Assembly (NCBI GenBank): GCA_020850415.1
Contig: JADZER010000060.1
Span: forward strand, 62,001-126,000
Reading direction: 5' to 3'
Source of the DNA: Phycisphaerales bacterium
GTDB taxonomy: Bacteria; Planctomycetota; Phycisphaerae; Phycisphaerales; UBA1924
Length of the DNA: 64,000 nucleotides
Part shown: in pieces, positions 25,501 to 33,759 of the stretch
Position numbering within the stretch: position 1 is the stretch's first letter
How the letters are laid out: every line of letters begins with the position of its first letter
Notes under the pieces: generated by a model
Databases searched by the model: none
What the model was told of the DNA's origin: nothing
Seen by the model: only the letters and a program-made list of their open reading frames with translations
Made by a program: the position numbers and the translations under genes

Positions 25501-27053
25501 GCCAGCTCCCCCGCGAACGACTCGAACCCCCGGCCCGCGGGGCGAAGTACGACGGCGGTGGTCAGCTGGTGCGCGGTCGGGGCGCTCTCTGCCCCGCGGT
25601 CCCGCAGCCCCAGCCCCGCCGCCTCCGGATAGTCCCGGCGCACGGCGTCGAGCAACGCTTGGTGTTTGGGGTACGCGCTCTTGGCGTGCACGAGATCGAG
25701 GCCGACATAGTGGAACGCCCGCGTCGGCGACGCCAGCTCGCGCACCAGCAGCGCCAGGTCCGCCCCCCGCACCGGCAGACCGCCGAGCCCCGCCGCCGCT
25801 CCGATCAGCCGGGGCATGTCGTTGGGCGACATCGGCGGCAGGCCCCGGTGGGTCTCCGCCCCGAACCGCCCGTTCTCGCGGCACTTGTCGAGCAGCCCGC
25901 GCACCTGACGCATCAGCGGGCCCTCGTCCGCCGGCGAGCACGCGATACGCTCGAGCACGCACACCACCTCGTGCCCGCGCAGCGCCAGCGCCAGCGCCGA
26001 CCCGTGCACGGGCCACGCCCGCTGCACGCCGACAACGCCGACCTTCAGCCTCTGCGCCCGCGCCCAGTCCGCGATGCTGACCGCCTGCTCGACCAGCGAC
26101 CCCTGCGCCACCAGCACGATCTTCGCGTCCCCGGTCCTGTGCGTCCGCACCGCGAGGTGCTCGCGCCCCGTCAGCGCCCCGTACCCCTGCACCGCCCCGG
26201 CCAGCACCCGCTCGATGTCCGCGTCCAGGAACACCCGGCCCGCCGCCGCCCCCAGCGCCCACGACTCCGGCCCCTGCGGCGAACCCAGGGCCATCGGGCG
26301 CTCCAGGTCGTACACCGCCGGCACGCGCCGGCGCGTCTCGCCGAAGATCGTCCGCTGGGCCGCGCTCGCCGGCGGGATCACATCCGTCGCGCTGCCCAGG
26401 AACTCCCGCACCAGCCCGTCGCCCGGCATCGCCACGCTCTGGACCGCCAGCGCCGTCTGCTCGGCGTCCATCGCCACGACCGCCGGCACGAGCGCCAGCT
26501 CGCTCACCCGGCGGGCGATCACCGCCAGGTCCACCGCCTCCTGCACGCTCGCCGCGAGGAACCGCACCGCCCCGACGCCCTCCAGCGCGTGGTACGCCTC
26601 GTGCCCGCTCCCCAGCGCCGGCGCGTGCCCCGCCCCCGCCCGCAGCACCAGGTGCACCACCAGCGGCAAGCGCCGCCCCGCCGCCTCGGCGAGCAGGTCC
26701 CGGCACTGCAGCGCGTCGGGCCCGGAGAGAAATACCGTCGCCCGCCGCCCCGCCATCGCCGCGCCCATCGCCGCCGCGAGAGCCGCCCGCGGGCTGTCCG
26801 CGTCCACGCCCGTGATCGGCGCGTTGAGCGCGTTGAGCCGGAGCCCCGCCTCGTGCCCTCCCCAGACCCTCGCCGCCAGCGCCGCCGGGTAGCTCGCCCC
26901 CAGGCCCGCGACATCGCACACCCGCGCCTCGACCGCCGCCACCGCCGACACGCCGTCGAGCAGCTGCATCTTGCCAGCGTGCGGCGCGGGCGCGGCCTTG
27001 CCGCGGATCATCCGCCGGAGCACCCGCAGCGATTCGGACGCAAAGCTACTCAC
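22545..27053 (-). CDS. Giant PFOR-like protein embedded in the rnf operon (1,502 residues)
   Basis: The domain order resembles fused pyruvate:ferredoxin oxidoreductases: an N-terminal pyrimidine-binding-like region ('GADSPRAALAAAMGAAMAGR'-type), a middle gamma-like region, and a C-terminal TPP-binding-like region ('MVLVGDGQSLGARGLSQLVW', 'AVVLSDIGGKADGALS'). The usual NTGGQ stretch is altered to DIGGKADG, and no CxxCxxCxxxC ferredoxin insert exists. The last ~60 residues form a charged coiled coil ('EKVRQEIEQSVAGARQAEVA'). From 'LEIDRPNEAP' to 'RLWRTLQELAG' it aligns with the 834-residue protein encoded two genes upstream. A GTG at 27053 follows the rnfB stop by 2 bases. Its reaction is unknown; it may be an electron-bifurcating or docking module for Rnf. 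Confidence 0.88.
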   Translation of the reverse strand: MSSFASESLRVLRRMIRGKAAPAPHAGKMQLLDGVSAVAAVEARVCDVAGLGASYPAALAARVWGGHEAGLRLNALNAPITGVDADSPRAALAAAMGAAMAGRRATVFLSGPDALQCRDLLAEAAGRRLPLVVHLVLRAGAGHAPALGSGHEAYHALEGVGAVRFLAASVQEAVDLAVIARRVSELALVPAVVAMDAEQTALAVQSVAMPGDGLVREFLGSATDVIPPASAAQRTIFGETRRRVPAVYDLERPMALGSPQGPESWALGAAAGRVFLDADIERVLAGAVQGYGALTGREHLAVRTHRTGDAKIVLVAQGSLVEQAVSIADWARAQRLKVGVVGVQRAWPVHGSALALALRGHEVVCVLERIACSPADEGPLMRQVRGLLDKCRENGRFGAETHRGLPPMSPNDMPRLIGAAAGLGGLPVRGADLALLVRELASPTRAFHYVGLDLVHAKSAYPKHQALLDAVRRDYPEAAGLGLRDRGAESAPTAHQLTTAVVLRPAGRGFESFAGELATLAFGLAGSKPGLFVRSRPGISWQRAGEVVTDRVSFSTEPFTDPGDDVAADLVVLADAGAGAPREAKAHAVELVLPEGPDAGVRRERLLGGALHALLIRLGVETPGAAQVRSRRAEMLGELAEGERERLLDAFAGGFEGVSRGEGESALDASPTPGARRGAARGEVAPPAEVMAMARTGGLASLPRFWDHAGVFYKSGELDELVGEPACALGSTPALSSVFRDAGQACRLLPVFVPGGCDGSPALWTSCPDGSVAALAITPKSLLEAGLDMATRAGAQADALRPVIGQMVKRAAKLAMGENPPTTAGELFGATIGDIAAKLDATRASAVGAAFEAVKAQIGGLPIAVTDLFFRDAEHAAPGTGALLSLAVNPDACKCPELIGARGAGHGIALKPRTPEAVERARKGWALWQSLPDTPGEIIERVRKDDRIGPLAAMMLSRHCLHAMAPGDGAEAGSGAKLALRQVLAVAEFHYQPRTQRLVGMINGLRGKLSERIQKQLAAALPTADLEALSAGLETLGRGDVELGALSSKIDSAIVNGHVDGELLARLVDAARGLADLEWKLTRGPLGLGRARVGLTLAAGSVAAWAGAYPYNPFLSPVAIDAAGEAGGLARGVLEGYLREVIDGFRLIRLARLEIDRPNEAPHAAARLAGLTYADLTADERELVPPMVLVGDGQSLGARGLSQLVWLFESGLPIKAVVLSDIGGKADGALSLDSMGSYPPAQRYDIALLAMLSRKAFVTQCSVAHAAHFAASVERALATAGPALVHVHAPSPERHGFGVAGLFEQAALAVASRAWPLATFDPAGAGVFGSCIDISMNPSPRDKWVYGEHGAAITPAHWAASEARFAEQLTPMGREANNPVAMSEYLDLDAEARASKTPFVELGAEGGKSRFAVGTTLARDGADRARLWRTLQELAGEVTPFTEKVRQEIEQSVAGARQAEVAALKAQHEAQLAQLRSQFALETTDNITSRLMAIAGYGGERA

Positions 27054-27055
27054 GG

Positions 27056-27910
27056 TCAGCCTTCCCTTCCGTCAGTCGTCAACTGGACGAGGCGCACCGT
27101 CTTGAACTGCTGCCCCTCGATCCACCGGATCGCCCCCGTCGGGCAGCGGAATGTCGCCTCGGGCCTGGCCGGCCCGCCCGCCGAGTAGTCCACCACCGGC
27201 AGGTTGTTTGCCATCGTGATCAGACCCGGCGCCGCGTCCTGGGCGCACCGCCCGCACGCGTCGCACGCCACCGAGCACACCGCCCGCGCCTCGTCGCCCT
27301 CCAGCGGCGCCTTGCACTGCACGACCAGGTTGTGCCCGATCGGCATCAGCTCGAACAGCCCGCGCGGGCACGCCTCCACGCAGTCCCCGCACGCCGTGCA
27401 CCGGTCCGGGTCTACCACCGGCAGCCGCTGCCCGTTCATCGTGATCGCGTCGAAATCGCACGCCGCCTCGCAGTCGGCCAGCCCCAGGCACCCCCAGCTG
27501 CACCCCTTGCCCCCGCCCCCGACCAGGTGCGCCGCCCCGCAGTTGCCCCACCCCTCATACTCGGCGATCTGCCGCGCCTGCCCGAGCCCGCCCGCGCAGT
27601 GCAGCCGCGCCACGCGCTTCTCCGCCGCTCCCGCGTCCACACCCAGGAAGTTCGCGACCCGCTCGACCCCCTCCGGGCTGTTGACCGTGCACCCGCTGGG
27701 CTTGTTCCGCCCGCCGAGCAGCGACTCGGCGAACGCGCGGCAGCCCGCCTCGCCGCACGCCCCGCAGTTGGACCCCGGCAGCATCCCCTCGATGATGTCC
27801 AGCCGGGGGTCTTCCTCGACCTTCAGGAACTTGTTCGCGATCGCCAGCCCGGCGCCGAAGAACGCGCCCAGCCCCGTCATGATCAGGATGGCTGTCAGGA
27901 TCGTGCCCAC
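27056..27910 (-). CDS. rnfB: Rnf complex subunit RnfB (ferredoxin-accepting Fe-S protein)
   Basis: RnfB accepts electrons from reduced ferredoxin. 284 residues from a GTG at 27910, longer than the ~190-residue proteobacterial form and like the multi-cluster clostridial type. It has an N-terminal membrane helix, then the RnfB cluster motif 'NCGACGEAGCRAFAES' with a fourth Cys 15 residues on, then 'GCSWGCLGLADCEAACDF', then a ferredoxin motif 'CTACGDCVEACP'. The last two expected clusters are degraded: 'CSVACDACGRCAQDA' and a final region keeping one Cys ('FRCPTGAI'). It lies between the two PFOR-like genes, an order I have not met elsewhere. Confidence 0.94.
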   Translation of the reverse strand: MGTILTAILIMTGLGAFFGAGLAIANKFLKVEEDPRLDIIEGMLPGSNCGACGEAGCRAFAESLLGGRNKPSGCTVNSPEGVERVANFLGVDAGAAEKRVARLHCAGGLGQARQIAEYEGWGNCGAAHLVGGGGKGCSWGCLGLADCEAACDFDAITMNGQRLPVVDPDRCTACGDCVEACPRGLFELMPIGHNLVVQCKAPLEGDEARAVCSVACDACGRCAQDAAPGLITMANNLPVVDYSAGGPARPEATFRCPTGAIRWIEGQQFKTVRLVQLTTDGREG

Positions 27911-27921
27911 AGCGTCCCCCG

Positions 27922-30426
27922 TCAGTTAAAGGGCTTGGCCCGCGCGATCAGCTCCGCCAGCCCCGGTTCGCCGGGGTTCTGCGGCTTGCCCGGGTGGATG
28001 CACCGCGCCGGGCACTTCTCCGCCGCGCTCACCAGCTCCGCGAAGGTCCCGGCCGACGGGTCGGCGATGACCGCCTGCTTGTTGGCGTTGTACTTGAAGA
28101 GCCGTCCGTTCAGGTTCGTGCAGTCGTTGCAGCTCGTGCACAGCGCCGAGTCGATGTACGGCTCCTCGACCCCCGCGTCCTCTTCCGCGACCGCCGGCCC
28201 GGGGGCCGCCGGCTCCGCCGCCGCCCCGGCCGCCACCGCCGACGACGGTGGGGGGGCGGCCGCGCGTGACGCCGGCGCCGTCGCTCCGCCCGCCAGCGCC
28301 GAGAGGTCGGCGTTGACCAGCCCCTCCGCCAGGCGGCGCAGCGCCTCGCCCGCGGCCTCGGTCCGAACACGCTCGACCTCCGCCGCGTGGCGTGACTCGA
28401 GGGCCTCGCGCTCGGCCGCGAACTGGGCCTCCAGCCTCGCCCGCTCGCCGGCCACCGCCTCGCGGACGAACTCGTTCCGCACGCCGGAGAGCTCCTGCAG
28501 CGTGTGCCAGTAGTCCAGCCGGTCGCGGCAGGCGAACGCCAGGCGGCGCGTGAACGCGAGCCTGCGGAGCCGACCCTCGCCGTCGACCGCCCAGACGAAC
28601 GGGATCATCTCCCCGGCCGCCTCGGCGTCGAGGGCGAAGTACCCGGGCGCATCGACCAGCGTGTCGCACCCGAGCCCGTCCGGCACGACCCGGAACTCGG
28701 CGAGGAACGCCGCCTCGAGCAGCGCGAAGTCCGCGAAAGTGAACCTCGTGACGATCGACCGCTCGACCCCGCCCGCGTCCACATGGGACACGGTGCAGGC
28801 CGGCCAGTCTTCTTCGGCCGAAGGGTTCGTCGAGAAATCAAGGCGCGCCGCCCAGGTTTCGCCCGCCTCGGGGTCGTAGTGGAACAGCGGGTGCGCCCGC
28901 CCCTCCAGCGCCGCCCCGCCGTGCAGCCATGCACCGAGGCGCGGCTCGGCCCCCTCGGCCGTCAGCCCGCTCGCCACCACATGCAGCGACGCGTGCATCG
29001 CCCCCAGCCCACGCAGGAAGCCCTCCAGCATGTGCGAGGGTCTCGCCGCGGTCGTCTGGTTCACCAGCGCCTCGCGGTGCCCGATCCCCAGGTACGCCAG
29101 CTCGAGCCGGTACCGCGTCAGCGCCTCGCCGGCGGTCGAACCCGGGTCCCCCGCCGCAGGCACATCGACCAGCACATCGACCGGGCGCCCCGAGAGCAGC
29201 AGCCGCGACAGCGAGACCATGTCCGGCCCGCCGAGCCGCTCGTGCGTCTCGAGCGCGAGCACCGGCGGCAGCAGCAGCAACTCGTCCTTCGAGAACCCCC
29301 GCCAGTCCAGCGACCGCACCAGCGCGTCGTGGCGCGTCGGGTCGTACCCCCGCGCCAGCTCCAGCCGCGCCGTCCGGATCGCGGCGATCAGGTCGACCCG
29401 CTCGGCCGCGAGCCTGTCGAAGATCGCCGCCGCCTCGGCGCACGCATCGCCCTCGACACGCGCCCAGTGCACCGACCCTTCGAGGTCTGCCGGCGCCGCC
29501 AGCCGGCTGACCACCTGCAGCTCCGCCGCCCCCGGGTCCGAGAGGAACCCGTCGAGCGCCGCGATCGTGCGCTCCAGCCGCTCGGCCCGCGTCGGGTCCC
29601 CCGGCTCTCCCTGCTTTACCTTGCCCAGCATCCGCGACAGCACCGCGGGATCGAAGTGCCCCGCGTCCGACGCGCCGACGCTCCCGGCGAGCTTCTTCTC
29701 GTCGCGTCCGGCCTGGCCCCGTCCCCGCTCGGTCGCGAGCAGGTCCCTGAGCCTGGACCGCAGCTTGGTGACCTCGGCGTGCAGCGCGTGAGCGCGCCGG
29801 TCCGCCTCGGCCTCGGCAGCCACGCAGTAGAGCCGCAGCGCCGCTTGCTCCGAGATCGGGAGGAACACCCCGTCGACCGGGACCGCCGCGATCAGCCTCT
29901 CGAGGTCGGCGTGCAGCAGCCTGGCGCTCTCGCCCTTCAGCGCCAGGTGCTCCTCGAGCGCCCCGCACGCGCCCTTGACCGCCCAGCCGGCCTCGACCGG
30001 CTCGGGGCCGAGCCCCGCGAGCCGCGTCCGCACCTCGACCTCCAGCCTCGCGAGATTGTCCTTGAGCACCCGCGCCTCGTCGCCCCCCGGCGCGAACGAC
30101 TCGACCGCCTCGAACAGCAGGTCCACGATCGGCCGGCACGAGGGCGCGCCGCCAGGGCCGACCGACACGAACAGCGGGTAGTCCTGGCGCAGCGACTGCT
30201 GGTGCCGGTACGGGTACAACGCCGCGGGCAGCCACGAGGGCTCCGGCGGCCGGAGCCCGTCGTCCGCGCCGGGCTCACCCAGGCAGAACCGCCGAAGCGC
30301 CGCCAGCGCGCCGGCGCTCTCGCCGGCCGACAACGCCGCCGCCGGCTCCCGCAGCGGCAGGCGCGGCCCGCGACCCTCCGCCCCCGACCGCTCGCCACGC
30401 CGTTCGCTCACTTGGGTCTGTTCCAT
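27922..30426 (-). CDS. PFOR-like paralogue fused to a C-terminal ferredoxin domain (834 residues)
   Basis: The N-terminal ~330 residues are helical without a known domain. Residues ~350-680 align by eye with the TPP-like C-terminal half of the 1,502-residue protein: 'DELLLLPPVLALETHERLGG' against its 'ERELVPPMVLVGDGQSLGA', and 'YWHTLQELSG' against 'LWRTLQELAG'. The GDG cofactor motif is lost here, so this domain is probably not catalytic. After a coiled coil and an Ala/Pro linker comes a ferredoxin-like domain 'CTSCNDCTNLNGRLFKYN' ending 'CPARCIHPG'. The ATG at 30426 is 10 bases from korB; the track's TTG at 30447 would overlap korB. Possibly the electron-transfer subunit of a complex with Rnf. 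Confidence 0.88.
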   Translation of the reverse strand: MEQTQVSERRGERSGAEGRGPRLPLREPAAALSAGESAGALAALRRFCLGEPGADDGLRPPEPSWLPAALYPYRHQQSLRQDYPLFVSVGPGGAPSCRPIVDLLFEAVESFAPGGDEARVLKDNLARLEVEVRTRLAGLGPEPVEAGWAVKGACGALEEHLALKGESARLLHADLERLIAAVPVDGVFLPISEQAALRLYCVAAEAEADRRAHALHAEVTKLRSRLRDLLATERGRGQAGRDEKKLAGSVGASDAGHFDPAVLSRMLGKVKQGEPGDPTRAERLERTIAALDGFLSDPGAAELQVVSRLAAPADLEGSVHWARVEGDACAEAAAIFDRLAAERVDLIAAIRTARLELARGYDPTRHDALVRSLDWRGFSKDELLLLPPVLALETHERLGGPDMVSLSRLLLSGRPVDVLVDVPAAGDPGSTAGEALTRYRLELAYLGIGHREALVNQTTAARPSHMLEGFLRGLGAMHASLHVVASGLTAEGAEPRLGAWLHGGAALEGRAHPLFHYDPEAGETWAARLDFSTNPSAEEDWPACTVSHVDAGGVERSIVTRFTFADFALLEAAFLAEFRVVPDGLGCDTLVDAPGYFALDAEAAGEMIPFVWAVDGEGRLRRLAFTRRLAFACRDRLDYWHTLQELSGVRNEFVREAVAGERARLEAQFAAEREALESRHAAEVERVRTEAAGEALRRLAEGLVNADLSALAGGATAPASRAAAPPPSSAVAAGAAAEPAAPGPAVAEEDAGVEEPYIDSALCTSCNDCTNLNGRLFKYNANKQAVIADPSAGTFAELVSAAEKCPARCIHPGKPQNPGEPGLAELIARAKPFN

Positions 30427-30436
30427 CACACACCAT

Positions 30437-31390
30437 TCAGATGGCAAAGCGGCCCAGCTCCTTGTCGAGCGCCGCGAGCTTGTCCTCGATCGTCACATCC
30501 ACCCCCACGCTGCTCATGTCCTCGTACCGGGGGTTGTCCGGGTTGGCGTAGAGGAGCCCGATCGGGATCACATCCTCCCGCGACGCGACCTCCCTGGCCC
30601 GGTTGATGTCGCCCGGGTCGTGCGCCAGACGGTTCTTGTAGATTTTCGTCCCCGCCTCGTCCGCGACCACGCCCTTCGGATCCTCGAGCAGCAGGATCAG
30701 CGACGGGTCGCGCTGCGCGTCCTCGAACACCATCGGCGTGAACTGCGGGCAACGCTGCATGATCCGAACGAATGACAGCCCCGGGTGGTCGTACGCCCGC
30801 TTCAGCGTCGCGTACACATGCACCGGGTTCCAGTCCACCGTCTGCGCCACGAACGACACATTCGTGATGCTCAGCGTCGTCAGCGTCGGGTTGAGCGGCG
30901 GCAGGAACGCCCCGCGCGGGTGGGTGTTGCTCTTGAACCCGGGCCGGGTCGTCGGGCTGGTCTGGTTCTTCGTCAGGCCGTAGACATTGTTGTCAAACAG
31001 CATCACGACCATGTTCATGTTGTACCGGATCGCGTGCACCCAGTGCGCCGCGCCGATCGAGCAGCAGTCGCCGTCGCCGGTCGCCACCCAGATCTTCAGA
31101 TCGGGCCGGCGGCTCTTGACCCCGCACGCCACCGGCAGCGCCCGCCCGTGCAGACCGTGGAACCCGTAGGTCTTCATGTAGTGCGGGAACCGGCTCGAAC
31201 ACCCGATGCCCGACACGCACACCGTCTGCTCCGGCAGCAGCTGCTCGTCGCGGCAGATCCGCTGCACGGCCGTCAGCACCCCGTGGTCGCCGCAGCCCGG
31301 GCACCACCGCGCCGTCCCGCCCTCGTAGTCCTCGAGCGTGAAGTACCGCGGCAGAACATCGAGTGACCAGTCAGTCTTCAGTCCGAACAT
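30437..31390 (-). CDS. korB: 2-oxoacid:ferredoxin oxidoreductase beta subunit (KorB-like)
   Basis: This TPP-binding subunit oxidises a 2-oxoacid, probably 2-oxoglutarate, and reduces ferredoxin. 317 residues from the ATG at 31390 with GGGAGCG upstream. It has the Fe-S ligands 'ARWCPGCGDHG', 'GIGCSSRFPHYMKTYGFHGLHG' and a later 'QRCPQFTP', and the TPP motif 'ATGDGDCCSIG' with 'MLFDNNVYGLTKNQTSPT'. The YGLTK-Q-SPT stretch is typical of KorB rather than of pyruvate enzymes. It is transcribed with korA upstream and feeds reduced ferredoxin to the Rnf complex encoded downstream, by inference from the operon. Confidence 0.94.
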   Translation of the reverse strand: MFGLKTDWSLDVLPRYFTLEDYEGGTARWCPGCGDHGVLTAVQRICRDEQLLPEQTVCVSGIGCSSRFPHYMKTYGFHGLHGRALPVACGVKSRRPDLKIWVATGDGDCCSIGAAHWVHAIRYNMNMVVMLFDNNVYGLTKNQTSPTTRPGFKSNTHPRGAFLPPLNPTLTTLSITNVSFVAQTVDWNPVHVYATLKRAYDHPGLSFVRIMQRCPQFTPMVFEDAQRDPSLILLLEDPKGVVADEAGTKIYKNRLAHDPGDINRAREVASREDVIPIGLLYANPDNPRYEDMSSVGVDVTIEDKLAALDKELGRFAI

Positions 31391-31445
31391 TCGTGCGCTC
31401 CCAATCAGGCAGGCCCGGGGCGCAACCCCGGGCGTTCTGCGTCTC

Positions 31446-33368
31446 TTACGCCGTCGCCACCGCCGCCCCACGCTCCACGACGCCCATCTCGCCCAGCTTC
31501 GCGAGGATCACCCGCTCGATCTGCCCCGGCGTCAGCGGCTGGCCGGGAGTGATCGCGAAGTAGTCCACATCGTGCAGCGTCTGCGCCCGAAGGTGCTGCG
31601 CCAGCTGGGCGCGACGCGCGTACTCCGGGTTCCCCCAGAAGCCCTGGGGCGGGTCCGAGTAGTTCAGCTCCACCGTCATCACCCGCCCGAAGCGCCCGAA
31701 CATCTCCGTCAGCCCCGGCTCCATCGGAGACAGGAACCGCAGGTGCACGCTCGAGACCCTGTGCCCGGCGCCACGCACCCGGTCCACCGCCTCCTCGATC
31801 GAACCGATCGTCGAGCCCCAGCCGACCACCAGCAGGTCGCCGCTGTCGTCGCCGTGGATCTTCGGCGCCACCAGCGTCTGCGCCAACGCCGCGATCTTCC
31901 GGCTGCGCATCTCGCACCCAAGCTGGTTCGCGTTCGGGTCGTACGCCACATGGCTCTGCCCCGTGTGCGCCAGGCCCGTCAGCACATACTGCCCGCCACG
32001 CTGCCCGGGGACCGGCCGGCGGCTCAGCCCCGTCTCCTCGTCCCACGCGTACGGCGCCAGGCCCTCCGGCCACGGCGACCGGTCGATCGGCGCCTCCATC
32101 CAGTCCTCCACCGGCCTCGGACGCGGGAACGGCGTCTGGCCCGTCGCCAGGTTCGCGTCCGTCAGCACGATCACCGGCGTGCGGAACGCCTCGGCCAGCT
32201 TCCTGGCCGTGATGATCATGTGGAAGCACTCCTCGATCGTCGCCGCCGCCATCACCACCTTCGGCGCGTCGCCCGGCGAGGCGTACAACGCCGCGAACAG
32301 GTCGCCCTGCTCGATCTTCGTCGGCAGGCCCGTCGCGGGCCCGCCCCGCTGGACATCGACGATCACCAGCGGCACCTCGGCCATCACCGCCAGGCCGATG
32401 AACTCGGTCTTGAGCGCCAGGCCCGGGCCGGAGGTGATGGTGCACGCGGTCTTGCCCGCGTACGACGCCCCGATCGCGAACCCGATCGCCGCGATCTCGT
32501 CCTCGGCCTGGTGGATGAACCCGCCGGCCTTCTGGAACACGCCCGACAGGTAGTGCGTCGCGCTGGTCGCCGGCGTGATGGGGTACATCGAGACCAGGTC
32601 CATCCCCGACGCCATCACGCCCAGCCCCACCGCCTGGTTGCCGTTGGTGACGATGAGGTCCCGCTTGGCCTTCATCGCCGGCACATCGAAGCAGTAGGTC
32701 AGGTTCTCCCGGGCGAACTTCATCCCGCCCTCGAGCAACGCGATGTTGGAGCCGATGACCTTCTCGCCCTTCTTGGCGAAGATCGACACGATCTCCTTCT
32801 TCGCCAGCTCGACATCGCGCTGGTAGATCCAGCACAGCATGCCCAGCACGAACATGTTCTTGCCCAGCTGCGGGTTGGGCGTGTACGCCAGGCACGCCTC
32901 GTGCATCGCCAGCTCGTGCACGATCAGCCCGCGACGGTGGAAGTCCTCCACCGCGCTCGCGTACATGTCGCGGATCTGCTCGTCGGGATCCGTCGCCCAC
33001 TTGCTCTCGAGCAGGATGATCGTCCCCTCGCGGAACGCGCTGTTCATGATCCGGCCGTACAGCACCTGCTCGTTGAACCCGACGACAAGATCCGCCTCGT
33101 CGCCCATGTTCGTGACCGTCTCAGAACCCAGACGGATCCGGATCCCGCTCGCCCCGGCCCGCGAACGCGCCGGCGGCTTGATCTCCGCCGGGATGATCTC
33201 CACCGTCCACACCCCGTTGCCCGACTTGGCGCACACCGTCGCGAAGCTCTGCCCCGCCTTCTGCGCCCCCTCCCCCGAGTCGCTCACGATCTCCACGATC
33301 GCCTCGCGCAGGACCTTCGGAGAGTGGGCCGCCCGCCCGCCGCTGTTGCTCGTCTGACCGTCATTCAT
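31446..33368 (-). CDS. korA: 2-oxoacid:ferredoxin oxidoreductase alpha subunit, fused gamma-alpha (KorA-like)
   Basis: The partner of KorB. About 640 residues: an N-terminal gamma domain (to ~200; 'GFNEQVLYGRIMN', 'GKNMFVLGMLCWIYQRD') fused to the alpha pyrimidine domain ('TNGNQAVGLGVMASGMDLVSMYPITPAT', 'GFIHQAEDEIAAIGFAIGASYAG', 'TSGPGLALKTEFIG'). The fused form is common in aerobic KorAB enzymes. The ATG at 33368 has GAGGG about 10 bases upstream; the GTG at 33392 is an alternative. It is the first gene of the 16-kb operon, with 55 bases to korB. As 2-oxoglutarate oxidation is a TCA step, the operon links carbon oxidation directly to ion pumping. Confidence 0.94.
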   Translation of the reverse strand: MNDGQTSNSGGRAAHSPKVLREAIVEIVSDSGEGAQKAGQSFATVCAKSGNGVWTVEIIPAEIKPPARSRAGASGIRIRLGSETVTNMGDEADLVVGFNEQVLYGRIMNSAFREGTIILLESKWATDPDEQIRDMYASAVEDFHRRGLIVHELAMHEACLAYTPNPQLGKNMFVLGMLCWIYQRDVELAKKEIVSIFAKKGEKVIGSNIALLEGGMKFARENLTYCFDVPAMKAKRDLIVTNGNQAVGLGVMASGMDLVSMYPITPATSATHYLSGVFQKAGGFIHQAEDEIAAIGFAIGASYAGKTACTITSGPGLALKTEFIGLAVMAEVPLVIVDVQRGGPATGLPTKIEQGDLFAALYASPGDAPKVVMAAATIEECFHMIITARKLAEAFRTPVIVLTDANLATGQTPFPRPRPVEDWMEAPIDRSPWPEGLAPYAWDEETGLSRRPVPGQRGGQYVLTGLAHTGQSHVAYDPNANQLGCEMRSRKIAALAQTLVAPKIHGDDSGDLLVVGWGSTIGSIEEAVDRVRGAGHRVSSVHLRFLSPMEPGLTEMFGRFGRVMTVELNYSDPPQGFWGNPEYARRAQLAQHLRAQTLHDVDYFAITPGQPLTPGQIERVILAKLGEMGVVERGAAVATA

Positions 33369-33759
33369 GGCCGTCAACCCTCGATTGGACACTCCCGTCC
33401 GGAGATCCCAGGCTTCGACCGCAGTACGGCGTGCAAGTCAAGTCTCGCCGAGGACCGCCGGGCCGGGGCGTGTGCGTCCGCCTCGAACTCGGTGGTGAGA
33501 TTCCGACCGCTCCGCCCGCGCCCGCACGCGGGCGAGCCTCCTTCCGTCATCCGTGCCCGCGCCGAAAGGCCGCACCAACCGACGCGATGCCCTACATTCC
33601 GGACCAAGAAGTATACCAACCATGTTGTCCGATTTACAGGAACAACCACCCTTCTTGTACACTTTTGTGACCAGGCCAGAGCTTGAGGTTTCGGAACCCC
33701 TCGGCGCGGGGCGCAAACACCCCGATCCCAGCGCAAATCCCCAGCCCCCAGCCCCAACC
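33369..33759. other. Intergenic region upstream of the kor-rnf operon
   Basis: About 390 bases between korA and ccmD. It is less GC-rich than its surroundings around 33590-33690. On the minus strand it contains TATACT (33610-33615), a plausible -10 box, but no convincing -35. Short ORFs of the track here (33431..33670, 33438..33716) show no family features. The operon promoter most likely lies here. Confidence 0.5.
33610..33615 (-). promoter_or_regulatory. Possible -10 box for the kor-rnf operon
   Basis: TATACT on the minus strand in an AT-richer stretch 240 bases before korA; a weak TGTAAA lies 18 bases further upstream. It is the best sigma-70-like candidate in the gap but unproven. Confidence 0.35.

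Noticed and set aside
21216-27188. Two very long plus-strand ORFs (1,015 and 950 residues) over rnfC and the PFOR-like gene
   Set aside because: Both are Arg/His/Pro-rich with no domains, and they mirror well-supported minus-strand genes.
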